A DNA stretch of 64,000 nucleotides from Cyclina sinensis (lineage: Eukaryota > Mollusca > Bivalvia > Venerida > Veneridae). Location: contig JAAONU010000019.1 of NCBI GenBank assembly GCA_012932295.1, positions 17,555,908 to 17,619,907 on the forward strand, written 5' to 3'. The first letter of the stretch is position 1, and each line of letters begins with the position of its first letter. A program made the translations under genes and the position numbers. The notes beneath the pieces were generated by a model that saw only the letters and a list, made by a program, of their open reading frames with translations, searched no databases and was not told where the DNA came from. Positions 52,017 to 62,725 of the stretch are shown one piece after another.

Positions 52017-53605
52017 CATTAAATCGTATGTCCTGCCCAATGTCGAATGCACTGCAGGACATTCAAAAACATGCATCAGATCGAATGTCCTGCTGAATGT
52101 CGAATGCACTGCTGGACATTCAAAAACATGCATTCAATCGAATGTCCTGCTGAATGTCGAATGCACTGCAGGACATTCAAAAACATGCATCAAATCGAAT
52201 GTCCTGCTGAATGTCGAATGCACTGCTGGACATTCAAAAACATGCATTCAATCGAATGTCCTGCTGAATGTCGAATGCACTGCTGGACATTCAAAAACAT
52301 GCATCAAATCGAATGTCCTGCTGAATGTCGAATGCACTGCTGGACATTCAAAAACATGCATGAAATCGAATGTCCTGCTGAATGTCGAATGCACTGCTGG
52401 ACATTCAAAAACATGCATCAAATCGAATGTCCTGCTGAATGTCGAATGCACTGCTGGACATTCAGAATCTTGCATGAAATCGAATGTCCTGCCCAATGTC
52501 AAATGCACTGCTGGACATTCAAAAACATGCATGAAATCGAATGTCCTGCCCAATGTCGAATGCACTGCTAGACATTCAAAAACATGCATGAAATCGAATG
52601 TCCTGCCCAATGTCGAATGCACTGCTGGACATTCAAAAACATACATGAAATCGAATGTCCTGCCCAATGTCGAATGCACTGCAGGACATTCAAAATCTTG
52701 CATTATATCGAATGTCCTGCCCAATGTCGAATGCACTGCTGGACATTCAAAAACATGCATGAAATCGAATGTCCTGCTGAATGTCCAATCCACTGCTGGA
52801 CATTCAAAAACATGCATCAAATCGAATGTCCTGCCCAATGTCGAATGCACTGCAGGACATTCAAAATCTTGCATTAAATCGAATGTCCTGCCCAATGTCG
52901 AATCCACTGCTGGACATTAAAAAACATGCATCAAATCGAATGTCCTGCTGAATGTCCAATGCACTGCTGGACATTCAAAAACAAGCATGAAATCGAATGT
53001 CCTGCACAATGTCCAATGCACTGCGGGACATTCAAAAACATGCATGAAATCGAATGTCCTGCAGAATGTCGAATGCACTGCAGGACATTCAAAATCTTGC
53101 AAGAAATCGAATGTCCTGCTGAATGTCGAATGCACTGCTGGACATTCAAAAACATGCATGAAATCGAATGTCCTGCCCAATGTCGAATGCACTGCTGGAC
53201 ATTTAAAAACATGCATGAAATCGAATGTCCTGCCCAATGTCGAATGCACTGCAGGACATTCAAAAACATGCATGAAATCGAATGTCCTGCTGAATGTCCA
53301 ATCCACTGCTGGACATTCAAAAACATGCATCAAATCGAATGTCCTGCCCAATGTCGAATGCACTGCTGGACATTCAAAAACATGCATGAAATCGAATGTC
53401 CTGCTGAATGTCGAATGCACTGCAGGACACCCAAAAACATGCATGAAATCGAATGTCCTGCCCAATGTCGAATGCACTGCTGGACATTCAAAAACATGCA
53501 TGAAATCGAATGTCCTGCTGAATGTCGAATGCACTGCAGGACATTCAAAATCTTGCATGAAATCGAATGTCCTGCTGAATGTTCAATGCACTGCGGGACA
53601 TTGAA
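52017..53605. repeat. Right arm: about 27-28 inverted units of 57 bp
   Basis: The same unit as in the left arm, in reverse complement (gaatgtcctgctgaatgtcg, then aatgcactgctggacattc, then aaaaacatgcat.aaatc). It is about eight units shorter than the left arm (1,626 against 2,087 bp including the unique ends). Both the 'tgctgaatg' and 'tgcccaatg' classes are present. Confidence 0.9.
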
Positions 53606-53828
53606 TGTCGAATGTTGATCCCACTGCCAACTTCACAGACTTCAAATATAACGGGTCTTCGGGGATCAAACGATAATTTACAGTGGCTTATCCAAACGTG
53701 GTTTTGTCACCGGTTGTTATGCAATAACATTAAGATAATTGCATAGTTATAATTGCCGTCCTGATAGCATTTGTAGCTCTGATAAATACCAAAGTAATTT
53801 AACTATTGGAAATTTTATAAGGAATTAA

Positions 53829-54622
53829 ATGTCATTATCGCCCTTGCTTTTCATACTGTTGATAAATGATATTGCATCAAATATGAATTTTAACTCCTTG
53901 AATGACGATATTATTTTTGGTGACTTAAATTGTGAATTTAATTATATACCATTATTCAAAACAAGACTAACGGATCGGTATATTCAGGAGTGGAATGTTC
54001 TTATGAGAGAATCTCCTAAACTTTATTACTACTGTAAATATGAAACAAAATTTTGTTTTGAAGAATATTTAGATAAAATTGGTAATAGTAAATACAGAAC
54101 ACAAATGACTCGTTTCAGACTGGCTTCACACTGCCTTGTTATTGAACTTGGTAGATATACAGGTGTAAACAGGAGTGAAAGAATTTGTAAGCTGTGTAAC
54201 TTTTGTTGTGTTGATGCTGAATATCATATGCTCTTGTGTTGTCAGAGATACCAAGGTTTTAAGATCTGAATATTTAGGCAGTATTTTATTTCCTACTGTT
54301 AATATTGTTTTTGATTTGATGTCCTCTAATCGTAAATTAACATTTACAAAAATTGCTGTGTTTTTAACAAAAGCAATGGAAGAGAGAACAATTGCTTTTA
54401 CTGATGTAACTGTTTCTTGAATTTGCATATTCATTTCAATATGGAAAATGTATTTTTCTATAAAGACTTTGTGACTTTGTATTTTTCTATAAATACTTTC
54501 TGATTTCATGACTAAGTAAATATTTATCTATTTTGATAGTGTTTGCCATATTATATTATTTATTGTAAATGGCCAAAGGCATTATAATATGCTGATTTTG
54601 CCAATAAATTTGAGACTTGAGA
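53829..54622 (+). pseudogene. LINE (non-LTR retrotransposon) 3' end, internally deleted and frameshifted
   Basis: The frame at 53,829-54,269 opens with LSPLLFILLINDI, the conserved motif before the catalytic box of LINE reverse transcriptases. It then passes within about 30 residues to the C-terminal region seen in many LINEs: RFRLASHCLVIELGRY, followed by a zinc-knuckle-like CKLC...H....C. The YxDD catalytic box and the thumb are missing, so an internal deletion has joined two parts. Near 54,250 the frame shifts and the expected tail (LRSEYLGSILFPTV, then a K-rich helix) continues in the next frame to 54,420. The 3' UTR ends 'ggccaaaggcattata...caataaatttgagacttgag'. It lies 180 bp right of the foldback. 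Confidence 0.8.
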
Positions 54623-54650
54623 CATTTTTCTAGAGATTTGGGACTGATGT

Positions 54651-54651
54651 T

Positions 54652-54694
<43 letters not shown>
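54651..54694 (+). repeat. (TTTA)n microsatellite downstream of the LINE remnant
   Basis: About eleven TTTA units begin some 30 bp after the LINE 3' end. They may have grown from the A/T-rich tail of that element. Confidence 0.95.
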
Positions 54695-54699
54695 CTTGA

Positions 54700-56040
54700 A
54701 ATATATATGTGCATACGTCAAACTGAAAGAAGTAAGGTCTGTTGAAGTATAAGTCGTTTAATATCTTATTTAACAAAACTATTGACAACCATCTTTAATC
54801 TGGATGAAGCCAGACATACTTGTTATTAAAATACCTCTAGTTACACACTCAGCACGAGAACAGATTGCTAATCAATTCGAAACTTATATGTCCAGTACCT
54901 TTCATCATCATTATACACAAATCTTAATCAAATAATAGGAAGATTGAAAATATACGATCGCCATTATCAGTGGGTAACAATGACGTCACGATAGGTAAGT
55001 CTCGATTAATATCGTTGTGTATTTCTGCAACAATTGTGCCGCCCATAAATTGGTTGTAAATCCAAATTTTGACATGAAAAAAAAATCATCTTAAGTGCAT
55101 TTGCAGACTAAAGACGTGCTTTTCGTTTTCGAATATGAAATAAATGATAAGATTTATCATTAAAATTTTTGTTGTTACATGTTGATAATCTAAAAAAACC
55201 TGCAGGCAAGATCATCCTTTAATAGGCTTTAAAACTTTGTCTAGTACAAAAGAGATGTCGTACTCTACAGAACAGAGTTATAAGAAATAACCTAATAAAA
55301 GTGTATGTTCACGTTGTACAAATCAAGTCGAATGATAGGATAAAAAATAGAATAAATGTCTTTCTATTATTCATGGCAAAAGGCTTGAGACTGTTAAAAG
55401 TGCATTCATGGCTTGTTTACATAAAGTTTTAGCACATAATATTTACTTCAGTAATCATATTCAAGTCTAAATCAGCGGTAAAACGTAATAACAGTAACTA
55501 CAATCTGTCTTTTTTGACAGTAAAACGATTCATTGAGTGTGGCAGACGTCAGATGATAATACATTTAATTCACAGTCATAACACTCAAAGGCCTAAAAAT
55601 TTGTTGTAGCTTTAGATAAAAATATTGCTATTAATAATCAACAAGGGTGATTAATGGTGCATGTCTCTTGAAAAAAAAATACCCAGACAATATTTGATTT
55701 ATATAACAGCAGAATACGTTGTGGTTTCATACGCTCTCTTTATCTCTTGTTTATAATTGATACTGCGCTTGACAATGCATACCTTTGAGATTTCCCTGTA
55801 CTTGTTACTGGCAAAATTATCTGCTTCACAATCATATTCTTAATTGGCTCAGCATGTGGTTGGCAGCGTCGCAGTGTTATTATGAGAATGTATGCTCGTT
55901 TTAATAATAATAAAACAAACAATATTGTGTTTACGATGAATGTACAGCGTCAACGAATGGAGCAAATAATATAAGAAGTGTCGAACACGTTAGGGAGTGT
56001 TAATGAGCTTTAGGGAGTGAAACGTAATCAGATAATTGAT
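54700..56040. other. AT-rich stretch with no recognised feature
   Basis: I see no repeat family, gene or RNA here. Small frames (for example 55,740-55,922 on the minus strand) have no recognisable features. This stretch has no copy in the duplicated blocks that I could find. Confidence 0.5.
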
Positions 56041-56072
56041 TCATAGCCATTATAGAAAAGTGATACATATAG

Positions 56073-56080
56073 TATATAAG
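56073..56080 (+). promoter_or_regulatory. TATA box of the candidate gene at 56,189
   Basis: TATATAAG lies 109 bp before the ATG at 56,189. Transcription would start near 56,103, giving a 5' UTR of about 85 bases. The placement fits a Pol II core promoter, but TATA-like words are frequent in AT-rich DNA. Confidence 0.4.
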
Positions 56081-56188
56081 AGTTATTGGGATCTGGATTA
56101 ATAAAACAGAAATACAGGATACTTTAATGTTTTGCTGTTTAGCTGCTATGTGAAAGCACTTCTTTAATTCCACTTTCACAGAAGTGCA

Positions 56189-56421
56189 ATGGATTTCAAG
56201 CGTGGATATTTTCAGCATTTTATTTTGTGTATTTTTACATTTATTTGCAAGACACATACGACAAAAGATTGTGTGTATCAGTATGATATGGCAAATAATC
56301 GCGTGAAAATCACGTGTAGCAAAGGAGCAGTGTTGCATATAGTAGACCACAATGGGAACACGTTACTTACCGGAGAGACGTACGGTACGGCAGATACACC
56401 CGTTGTGTTTCAGCTGAATAG
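56189..56421 (+). CDS. Candidate first exon of a small secreted protein (function unknown)
   Basis: The ATG at 56,189 begins a peptide with a charged start (MDFKRGY), a hydrophobic run (FILCIFTFIC) and a likely signal-peptidase site near residues 22-25. A hydrophilic domain follows with CVYQYDMANNRVKITC and VLHIVDHNGNTLL, which reads like a real extracellular domain rather than random frame. A splice donor AG|GTATTT at 56,421/56,422 ends the exon in phase 2. Beyond it the frame runs on to 56,584 but turns into AT-rich low-quality text. A TATA box lies upstream at 56,073. No family is recognised. The main doubt is the absence of a secure second exon. Confidence 0.4.
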
Positions 56422-57136
56422 GTATTTGACAGAGAATATTATTTTTACTGTTTTAAATATATTATTTATGTTTAGTTACACCCGTAGTTTAACAACGAAT
56501 TTTCTGTCCTATGAATGTTCAATAAAAATATGCGAATTCATGTTAAAATTTTATTTTCATAACATAACAATTTATTTCAAATGACATCTAGGAATACAAA
56601 CAACTACATATCATCAATCTGTAAATTTGTATGTCACATACAGATAGTTTATGTTATATAATCAACTTTACCAAGAATACTGTTTTGAAATCATGGACTT
56701 TACCAGTGTCTCCATGGTGCAGGTGTCAAATTCCTTTGAAATATTCCAGATATCGGAACATTTTTTAAGCTAATTCTGTTTACACTCAGTGACTCCTAGA
56801 GTTATCATTAGTGCCTGTATTGTCTGGCTTTCGAAGAAGCATGTCTTAGCCATGTGTTCCGGAAGAACAGAATTAATTAACATTAGACTGTCTGACACAA
56901 GAACTTCGTCGAACATTCTTGAACATGTCCTTAGAAGGTGCCTTTGAACAAATAAGTAATTGTACATTTTCTTTTTAATTTAAGCGTTATACCTGAAGAT
57001 TCTAGAAGGAGTTGTTTTTCTTTGGCAGAATTTCGGTAGCAAAGATAGTAAGCTGTTATTTTGCTAAATCAGCTGTTAACTAATCAGACAATAACTCGAC
57101 TGTTTCAGACGCCTAATTAAAGCTTTTGCAGTTCGT

Positions 57137-57365
57137 ACTTATGTCATATGTTCATACTTATGTTATATGTTCATACTTATGTTATATGTTCATGCTTATG
57201 TCATATGTTCATATTTATGTTATATGTTCATACTTATGTCATATGTTCATACTTATATGTTCATACTTATGTTATATGTTCAAACTTATGTCATATGTTC
57301 ATACTTATGTTATATGTTAATACTTATGTCATATGTTCATACTTATGTTATATGTTCATACTAAG
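57137..57365 (+). repeat. Tandem repeat, about 12 units of 19 bp
   Basis: The unit is tcatacttatgttatatgt, alternating with a tcatatgt form, so a 38-bp double unit is visible in part. It lies in the presumed intron of the candidate gene. The three overlapping frames it creates (for example 57,126-57,320) are artefacts. Confidence 0.9.
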
Positions 57366-57511
57366 AACATTAAGCAGAGTTGTTTCTTTCGATTTGACAA
57401 AACAACGAAATTAACTATTGATAACACACAGCTACTTTATCGTAATTAACACCTGGGTCAGACATCTGTCGAACACATACTGTCTTTACTTGCCTGTTCC
57501 GATATTTTTAG

Positions 57512-57540
57512 GTGACAGAAAAATAAATGTGTTCTGTCAC
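57512..57540. other. Perfect 9-bp inverted repeat (hairpin)
   Basis: GTGACAGAA (57,512-57,520) and TTCTGTCAC (57,532-57,540) are exact complements with an 11-base loop. The left arm directly follows a pyrimidine-rich acceptor-like sequence (tttttag at 57,505-57,511). Confidence 0.5.
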
Positions 57541-58484
57541 AGCGTCAGTGCCGCATTCCTCTGAGAGACTCTTGTACTACGCACGGCCAGAACCATCCGC
57601 TTATCTTGCTTGCCTCGGTATCTAATAATTGGCTTGGATTTAAATGTGTTTGAGCTACTTTTGATATTCAACAAACAACCAGTAGAGCGGATCTGATGGA
57701 AATGGTTATAACTATCACCGAATGCTAGGACTCTTTTGTGTGCAGTTATCTTTATTCTGATTTATAAGTCAGGAATCGTGCTAGTTCATGTCAGTATTTT
57801 CAATAAGTGTGAAGCTTTTTAAATAAATTCATAATTTTAATAGTAACGAACTAATGTGTATGATTATTTTCTTGTAATCGGCTTCAGTGCCAGGTTCTAT
57901 AAAAAAAATATTGTCTGTTGCACAAGTATCGTAAATATATGTTTACAACGGTAACAAAACGTGAAAAAGTAGTTTAAAGAGAAGTGATAAGAAGTGGTTA
58001 TGAAGAAGCTGTAGTGCATTCTAGACTATTAATGTTTGGGCGTGTTTAATGAAGTTAAGGGTGTATAAAGGAATAAGGTAATTGTTTCAAAATGAGCATT
58101 TCAAACGGAAACAATGAAAACTGTTTGTTGTATGGACAAATACTTATTGGGAGTCAAAGTAATAAGCATTTGTTTTAGGTTGAATTATCAGTTTAAGTCT
58201 TCAACGACAATGAATAGTTACGTTACATTTAGTATCAAAATAATATTTCAGCAAAGACGGCGTCATTGTCATTTTTTAAAATTCTGTATGCAAAACTCTC
58301 GCTTAAACCTTTAATAACACACATATCTTCCTGAAAAAGAACAATCTTAAAAATTATCAAAAGATTTTTTTTCCTTGATTACCAAATTAAATACTGATAA
58401 GACTAAAATCAGAGAAAAATGTCATATACGAATACTGTTTATTTATCTCGCTATATAATCTGCAAACAAAAATGCTGTGTCTAG

Positions 58485-58657
58485 GTTCATACATTTACCG
58501 TTGTAATTCTTCCAACAAGATAACTTTCAACTGTCGACGAACACTTTGCAGAGAATGTAAGAAATGCTACAACATAATGAATTATGTCTCACGAATAGGT
58601 GAACAGTATATCTGTCAAGTAGATTTCACTCGAGGAAAAGCACCTCTGTTTTCATGA
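58485..58657 (+). CDS. Candidate last exon, cysteine-rich, possibly of the 56,189 gene
   Basis: After an acceptor-like 'gtgtctag' the frame reads GSYIYRCNSSNKITF, then NCRRTLCRECKKCYN with five closely spaced cysteines, and ends at a TGA at 58,657. A polyadenylation signal follows at 58,786. It needs an upstream exon ending in phase 1, but exon 1 ends in phase 2, so at least one more exon of length 3n+2 is required. A 50-bp segment at 57,568-57,617 (AG before, GTATCT after) would satisfy the phases, but it is short and speculative. It could instead belong to another gene or be a chance frame. Confidence 0.27.
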
Positions 58658-58785
58658 AAATGTTTATGATTATCTATGCTTATTAAAAGTAGGTTTTCGG
58701 AAATTGTATAGTGCATTTCATATCGTTTCAGTTGTTTTTGTCTATTTGTTTATCCTTAAACCCTGTTATAATTCAGAACATTTCG

Positions 58786-58791
58786 AATAAA
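58786..58791 (+). terminator. Polyadenylation signal AATAAA
   Basis: AATAAA lies 129 bases after the stop codon at 58,657, followed by a GT-containing stretch (tgttgttaatatgag). This suits the 3' end of the candidate gene. Such hexamers are common in this AT-rich DNA. Confidence 0.3.
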
Positions 58792-58799
58792 TGTTGTTA

Positions 58800-60475
58800 A
58801 TATGAGTTAACATATTAACAATATATAAAGTGGTATTCGACGAAAAGAGACAAATGCACTGTTTGCCAAAACTGCGCAAATGTGTAATAGGTTATTTGAT
58901 ATTAAATTGTCTTGAAAATGTATGTTTGAATCAGTTTAAGGTTGTATGTTTTTCCTGCACAGGCTACTGAATTCCACGTCGAAGGAAACATCTTTTAAAA
59001 TCAAGTTACATTCATTATTGATCTATAATCTATCAATAGGTATAACCGCAAGAAAAACTAAACTATTTTGAATATAGAGAATAAAACTCATACAACAGAG
59101 TTGACGATTGAAAATAGTGAGAAAAAAAACACGCAAGAGTGAAATCAACAAATCAGATAATTTTGCAAAACAAAATTAAAGACATTTAATTCTACTTTAA
59201 AATCTGATTTGCATTGTAAAAACCGCTGATAACACTTAGGAGCCTAGGAGCCTTTATTCTTAAATCATTTTTAAAAAATATATGTTTATTCGGCGTTTTC
59301 CTTACCAGTTCCAGTAGTTGGTAATTCGCTTCATTAATTACATTAATCACAATCATTTTACTAGTTCTCATATATACATTCAAACAAGCAAAATAACTGA
59401 CAACGAATTTTAGTGCTTATGTCCATATGCTTCAAAGCCGATTTTAAAAGAAGTATCTTGTCTTTATAAGACGATATGCAAAACTTGTCAATGAGTAGAG
59501 TATAGTAAACTTGTTAAGGTGGCACTATATTTCTTTTCCATTTTCTGTACACATGTTTGTCTTAAAAAATAATGACCTTTTTTTATCTTACTGATCTATT
59601 TTTGCATTTTCAGACATTCTCCCTAATATTCTTAGTTTCCAGACCTATTCTTTGAAAGAACTGAAGTACAAAGTCACTGTCTGATTGAACACTCTTAAAA
59701 TTGTTAATAAATGTAAAAAAATGAAATGGAAGAAAACAACAAAATCGATATTGCTCAATGCTAAATTTAGTGATAGAATGTTTGGATTCTGAAGTAAGAT
59801 TTATAAACATGTTGCCAAGCAGTGCGTTATTCAATATATATTCTCATAATTCTAAACACACACAAATGAACCATTGATTTTTTAACTTTGTGCTTCTCAC
59901 ATTGATTTTCACATTAACCATGCTTCACTTGTTTGTTTGTTTTTTTTTTTTTTTGTTTTTTTTTTTGTTTTTGTTTTTTTTTAACTATATAAGATTATTT
60001 TCACTTGCCTTGGCTAATTGAAATAGCATGCTTTAATCGTTACACATTTTTTGTGCTTCTGCTTGCTTTTCGTCAACAAATATATACATTTAAAATGTAA
60101 CAATTTCTCTAGCAACTAAGTTAGTCTCCTTAGAAATGTGTTTTGTAATAACTGTCAAGTGTTATCAAAGGTAATTCGTATTTCGAAATGCATTTCTAAA
60201 TTTAGATGTTGTAAAACATGTAAAGGTGTAGTATATTTGTAAATATTTAATGGCTGTCTCAACACTCTGTTTTGTTTTTTTTGTTGATGAATATAAAGGT
60301 ATAAATTTGCCAAGCACTCGTATCCATCTAAATTTAAACTCTTACTATTTCCCTAAACATTGCTTTGTCTGTCTGGGCAACTGCTCAAAACAAGGTTAAG
60401 AGATTAAAAAAAGAAACAAAAGAAACAAACACAGTGACAAATATTGGATGAGACCTGACTGTAACAATCTCTTTT
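58800..60475. other. AT-rich stretch without recognised genes; T-rich run at 59,936-59,983
   Basis: No frame above 80 codons and no shared repeat was noticed. The only marked feature is a poly-T stretch broken by single Gs at 59,936-59,983, which could be the complement of an A-rich retroelement tail, although no element is visible to its left. Confidence 0.5.
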
Positions 60476-60477
60476 AT

Positions 60478-61245
60478 TGTGTCGCCCTTTCGAAGAAATG
60501 GCGATACATAGGGATCGCTTTGTCCGTCGGTCTGTCCGTCACAAAAACTTAACGTTGGCTATAACTTTGCCATTTCTTAACATTTCTTCATCAAACTTTC
60601 AAATTATATTGCTTACGACAACAGAGTCGTGACGATACCAAAATCTGTAGGTCAGGATCACATTTGGCAGAGTTATGCCCCTTTTTGTACTTTAGTCACG
60701 AAAACTTAACGCTGGCAATAAATTTGCCATTTCTTAACATTTCCTCATCAAACTTTCAAATTATATAGCTTACGACAACAGGGTCGTGAAGATGCCAAAA
60801 TCTTTAGGCCAAGGTCATATGTGACAGAGTTATGCCCCTTTTTGTACTTGGATTTTGTCACGAAAACTGAACATTGGCTGTTTAGGTCCATTTCTTAGAA
60901 ACTATCAAAGCTATTTACTTCAAATTAAGAATACATGTTCACTATCAAAATGCGACACAATTTGTCAAGGACAGATAACCCTCAAATTTATTTTTGCAAA
61001 GTTATGCCCATTTTTCAACTTAAAATGTCTTGGTTAACCTTTTTTCAATGTCCATTTCTCAAAAAGTGTCAAGGATATTCCATTCAAACTTTGAATACTT
61101 TATCACCAGCAAAGATTGTTGCTACTTATTTCCCTGGGGTCAAAGTTAGCCCCACCCCCAGGGGTCACTTAATTTGGCATATACTCATATATAAAAAGAA
61201 AAACTTCTTAACCATAGAAATAAAATATAAAATGACATAAGATGG
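60478..61245 (+). mobile_element. Tandem-repeat element opening 'tgtcgccctttcgaagaaat'
   Basis: A start with GTCCGTCGGTCTGTCCGTC is followed by about three units of roughly 155 bp containing 'ctataactttgccatttctt', 'gcttacgacaacag.gtcgtga' and 'cagagttatgccccttttt'. It then ends with text including 'ggggtcaaagttagccccac'. Design and wording match the elements at 17,188 and 36,640. The frame at 60,935-61,240 lies within it and is unlikely to be coding. Confidence 0.6.
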
Positions 61246-61248
61246 GTA

Positions 61249-61500
61249 AGAACTTCCCCCCTCCTCCCACCCCCCTCTGCATGGAGAGCCTCTTACATCC
61301 CCTCCCGCATTATGCCCCCCCTCCAATTTTTTTCTTTCATTATTTATTAATTATTTTTTTAAAATATGTAGATGCTTGACTACCCCCACCGTATGGGACC
61401 CCCGCCCCCACCCTAAAGAAATCATTTCTTTTTTAAGATACATGTATGTTGGTATGAAGGTACTTGACGCCTTCTCCCACCCCCCACCTCCCAAAAAAGG
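61249..61500. repeat. C-rich tract
   Basis: Several runs of four to seven Cs (for example ccccctcctcccaccccc near 61,256 and cccccccctcc near 61,315) are interspersed with AT-rich text, and the pattern recurs two to three times ('aagaacttc...cccaccccc'). The minus strand could form guanine quadruplexes. Its origin is probably the tail of the preceding tandem-repeat element. Confidence 0.5.
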
Positions 61501-62375
61501 AGTTCTTTTTGGGAAAGAACTTCTTAAGCTTTGAAATAAACTTTCAACCTACATGAGATGGGTCAGTAAATGTGTGATTGTTACCGAAGGTCTAAATAGC
61601 TTTACCAAGGAAGTATACTTACCAAAGAAAAGATAAAGCTTGTATAAACCAGTAATAACAGTAAGAATTATCATCCGAACTTGAAAAGACGCTATGTATT
61701 GTAAGTTCTCACACAAAAAAGTCGGTCCTTTTGAGGCACTTTAAATGATTTGTCAAATAAAACAGTTGATATAACTATATTGTTTCAACTTACAAAAGTA
61801 ATAAAGGTCCGAGGTTATAACTCATGAGTTACTCATGTCCTGCAAGTACCTTTGTTTAATCAACTTCTATTTTTCAGTGCAAAAACTAAATTAAATTTAG
61901 TGACTTAATTTTATTTAACAAAAAGTTTGTATTCTTTATGGACTGCCTTAAATGTGAAAGGAATAAATTTAGAAATGTTCCATATTTTTTTATGTAATTT
62001 CCTCTCTTGTATTTAATATATTTACCTGTCAGTTATTTAAACGTTGTGTATAAAATATAAAATATAAAAATATGTATAATTTTTGAATGAAGAATCTGAG
62101 TGACTCAGGTACAAGGGAAATATTTTGCAATAGAATCCTTCTTTTTTGTTAACGGCAAGTGGCAGCTGGTCAAATTTTTGTTATACAGAAAATTCTGCTG
62201 TACTATATCTCACCACGGCTATAGAAAAATATTTATTGTATTTCGTTTCTTAGTTTCTTTAAATGGATTCCTCGGAAAGTTTGAATCACAATTTAGCGTA
62301 ATCATTTATATACTGTTCCTTTTATTTCAACATAAGATTTGTAAAACATAATTATCCTGTCAATTATTTCATATC

Positions 62376-62446
62376 CGACCCGATAAAGGGGGGTCGTATA
62401 AATTTTGCTTTATACGGCACATGCTACGTCATCACCGGTGACGTCA
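62376..62446. other. Cluster of small palindromes ending in a consensus CRE
   Basis: Three structures follow each other: CGACCC/GGGTCG (62,376-62,381 with 62,391-62,396), CGTATAAA/TTTATACG (62,395-62,402 with 62,409-62,416), and the palindrome TCACCGGTGA (62,432-62,441). The last is flanked by ACGTCA at 62,426 and a full TGACGTCA at 62,439-62,446. The matching part of D near 30,000-30,100 has none of these, so it is probably one end of a small inserted element. Confidence 0.5.
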
Positions 62447-62725
62447 TGGACTAGTTTTGTGTTTATAAACAATATTATAAATAATCAGAAGGAAGTGATT
62501 AAATCCATGGTTGTTATTACAAACAGAGACTGCTTGAATAAAAATTAAATATTTCAATATCTAGATCTTATGATATAGCACGATCATTTAAGGAAAAAAT
62601 ATATCGAAATTTTGAAACTATTTTTGTGTATATGTTCACCTGATGGATAACCTTGACATTTGAAACACTTTAAAGATAGGTTTTCAATATCCTAGTAATT
62701 TATTGACAAATGCCAAATGTGACAG

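Larger units (their letters stand above)
49921..53651. mobile_element. 3.7-kb foldback transposon made of 57-bp repeats, 9-bp target duplication
   Basis: Two inverted arms, 49,930-52,016 and 52,017-53,642, meet at a centre near 52,016 with essentially no spacer. The outer ends match exactly: AAGTCTGTGAAGTTGGCAGT at the left, with its complement at the right end. Nearly the whole of each arm is a 57-bp tandem repeat, about 35 units at the left and 27-28 at the right. The flanks carry caagtataa (49,921-49,929) and caaatataa (53,643-53,651), a 9-bp duplication with one mismatch. Foldback elements of Drosophila, which belong with the Mutator group, have long tandem-repeat arms and 9-bp duplications. 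No transposase is present, so it is non-autonomous. Long frames (up to 482 codons) exist on both strands only because 57 is divisible by three and the unit lacks stops. Confidence 0.85.

Noticed and set aside
49901..53618. Long open frames on both strands (up to 482 codons) encoding 19-residue cysteine-rich repeats
   Set aside because: The repeat unit is 57 bp, divisible by three and free of stops in several frames, so open frames are unavoidable. They occur on both strands and in overlapping frames, switch register at unit indels, and have no promoter or unique domain.
49930..53642. CRISPR array
   Set aside because: Units are contiguous 57-bp repeats with no unique spacers, the array inverts at its centre, and the genome is eukaryotic.
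57126..57414. Three overlapping frames of 64-88 codons
   Set aside because: They are read-through of the 19-bp tandem repeat in three registers.
57505..57620. An exon starting right after the strong acceptor-like 'tttttag' at 57,511
   Set aside because: Joined to exon 1 in its phase, it gives an immediate TGA; in the other phases it stops within 17 codons and does not connect to the 58,485 exon.
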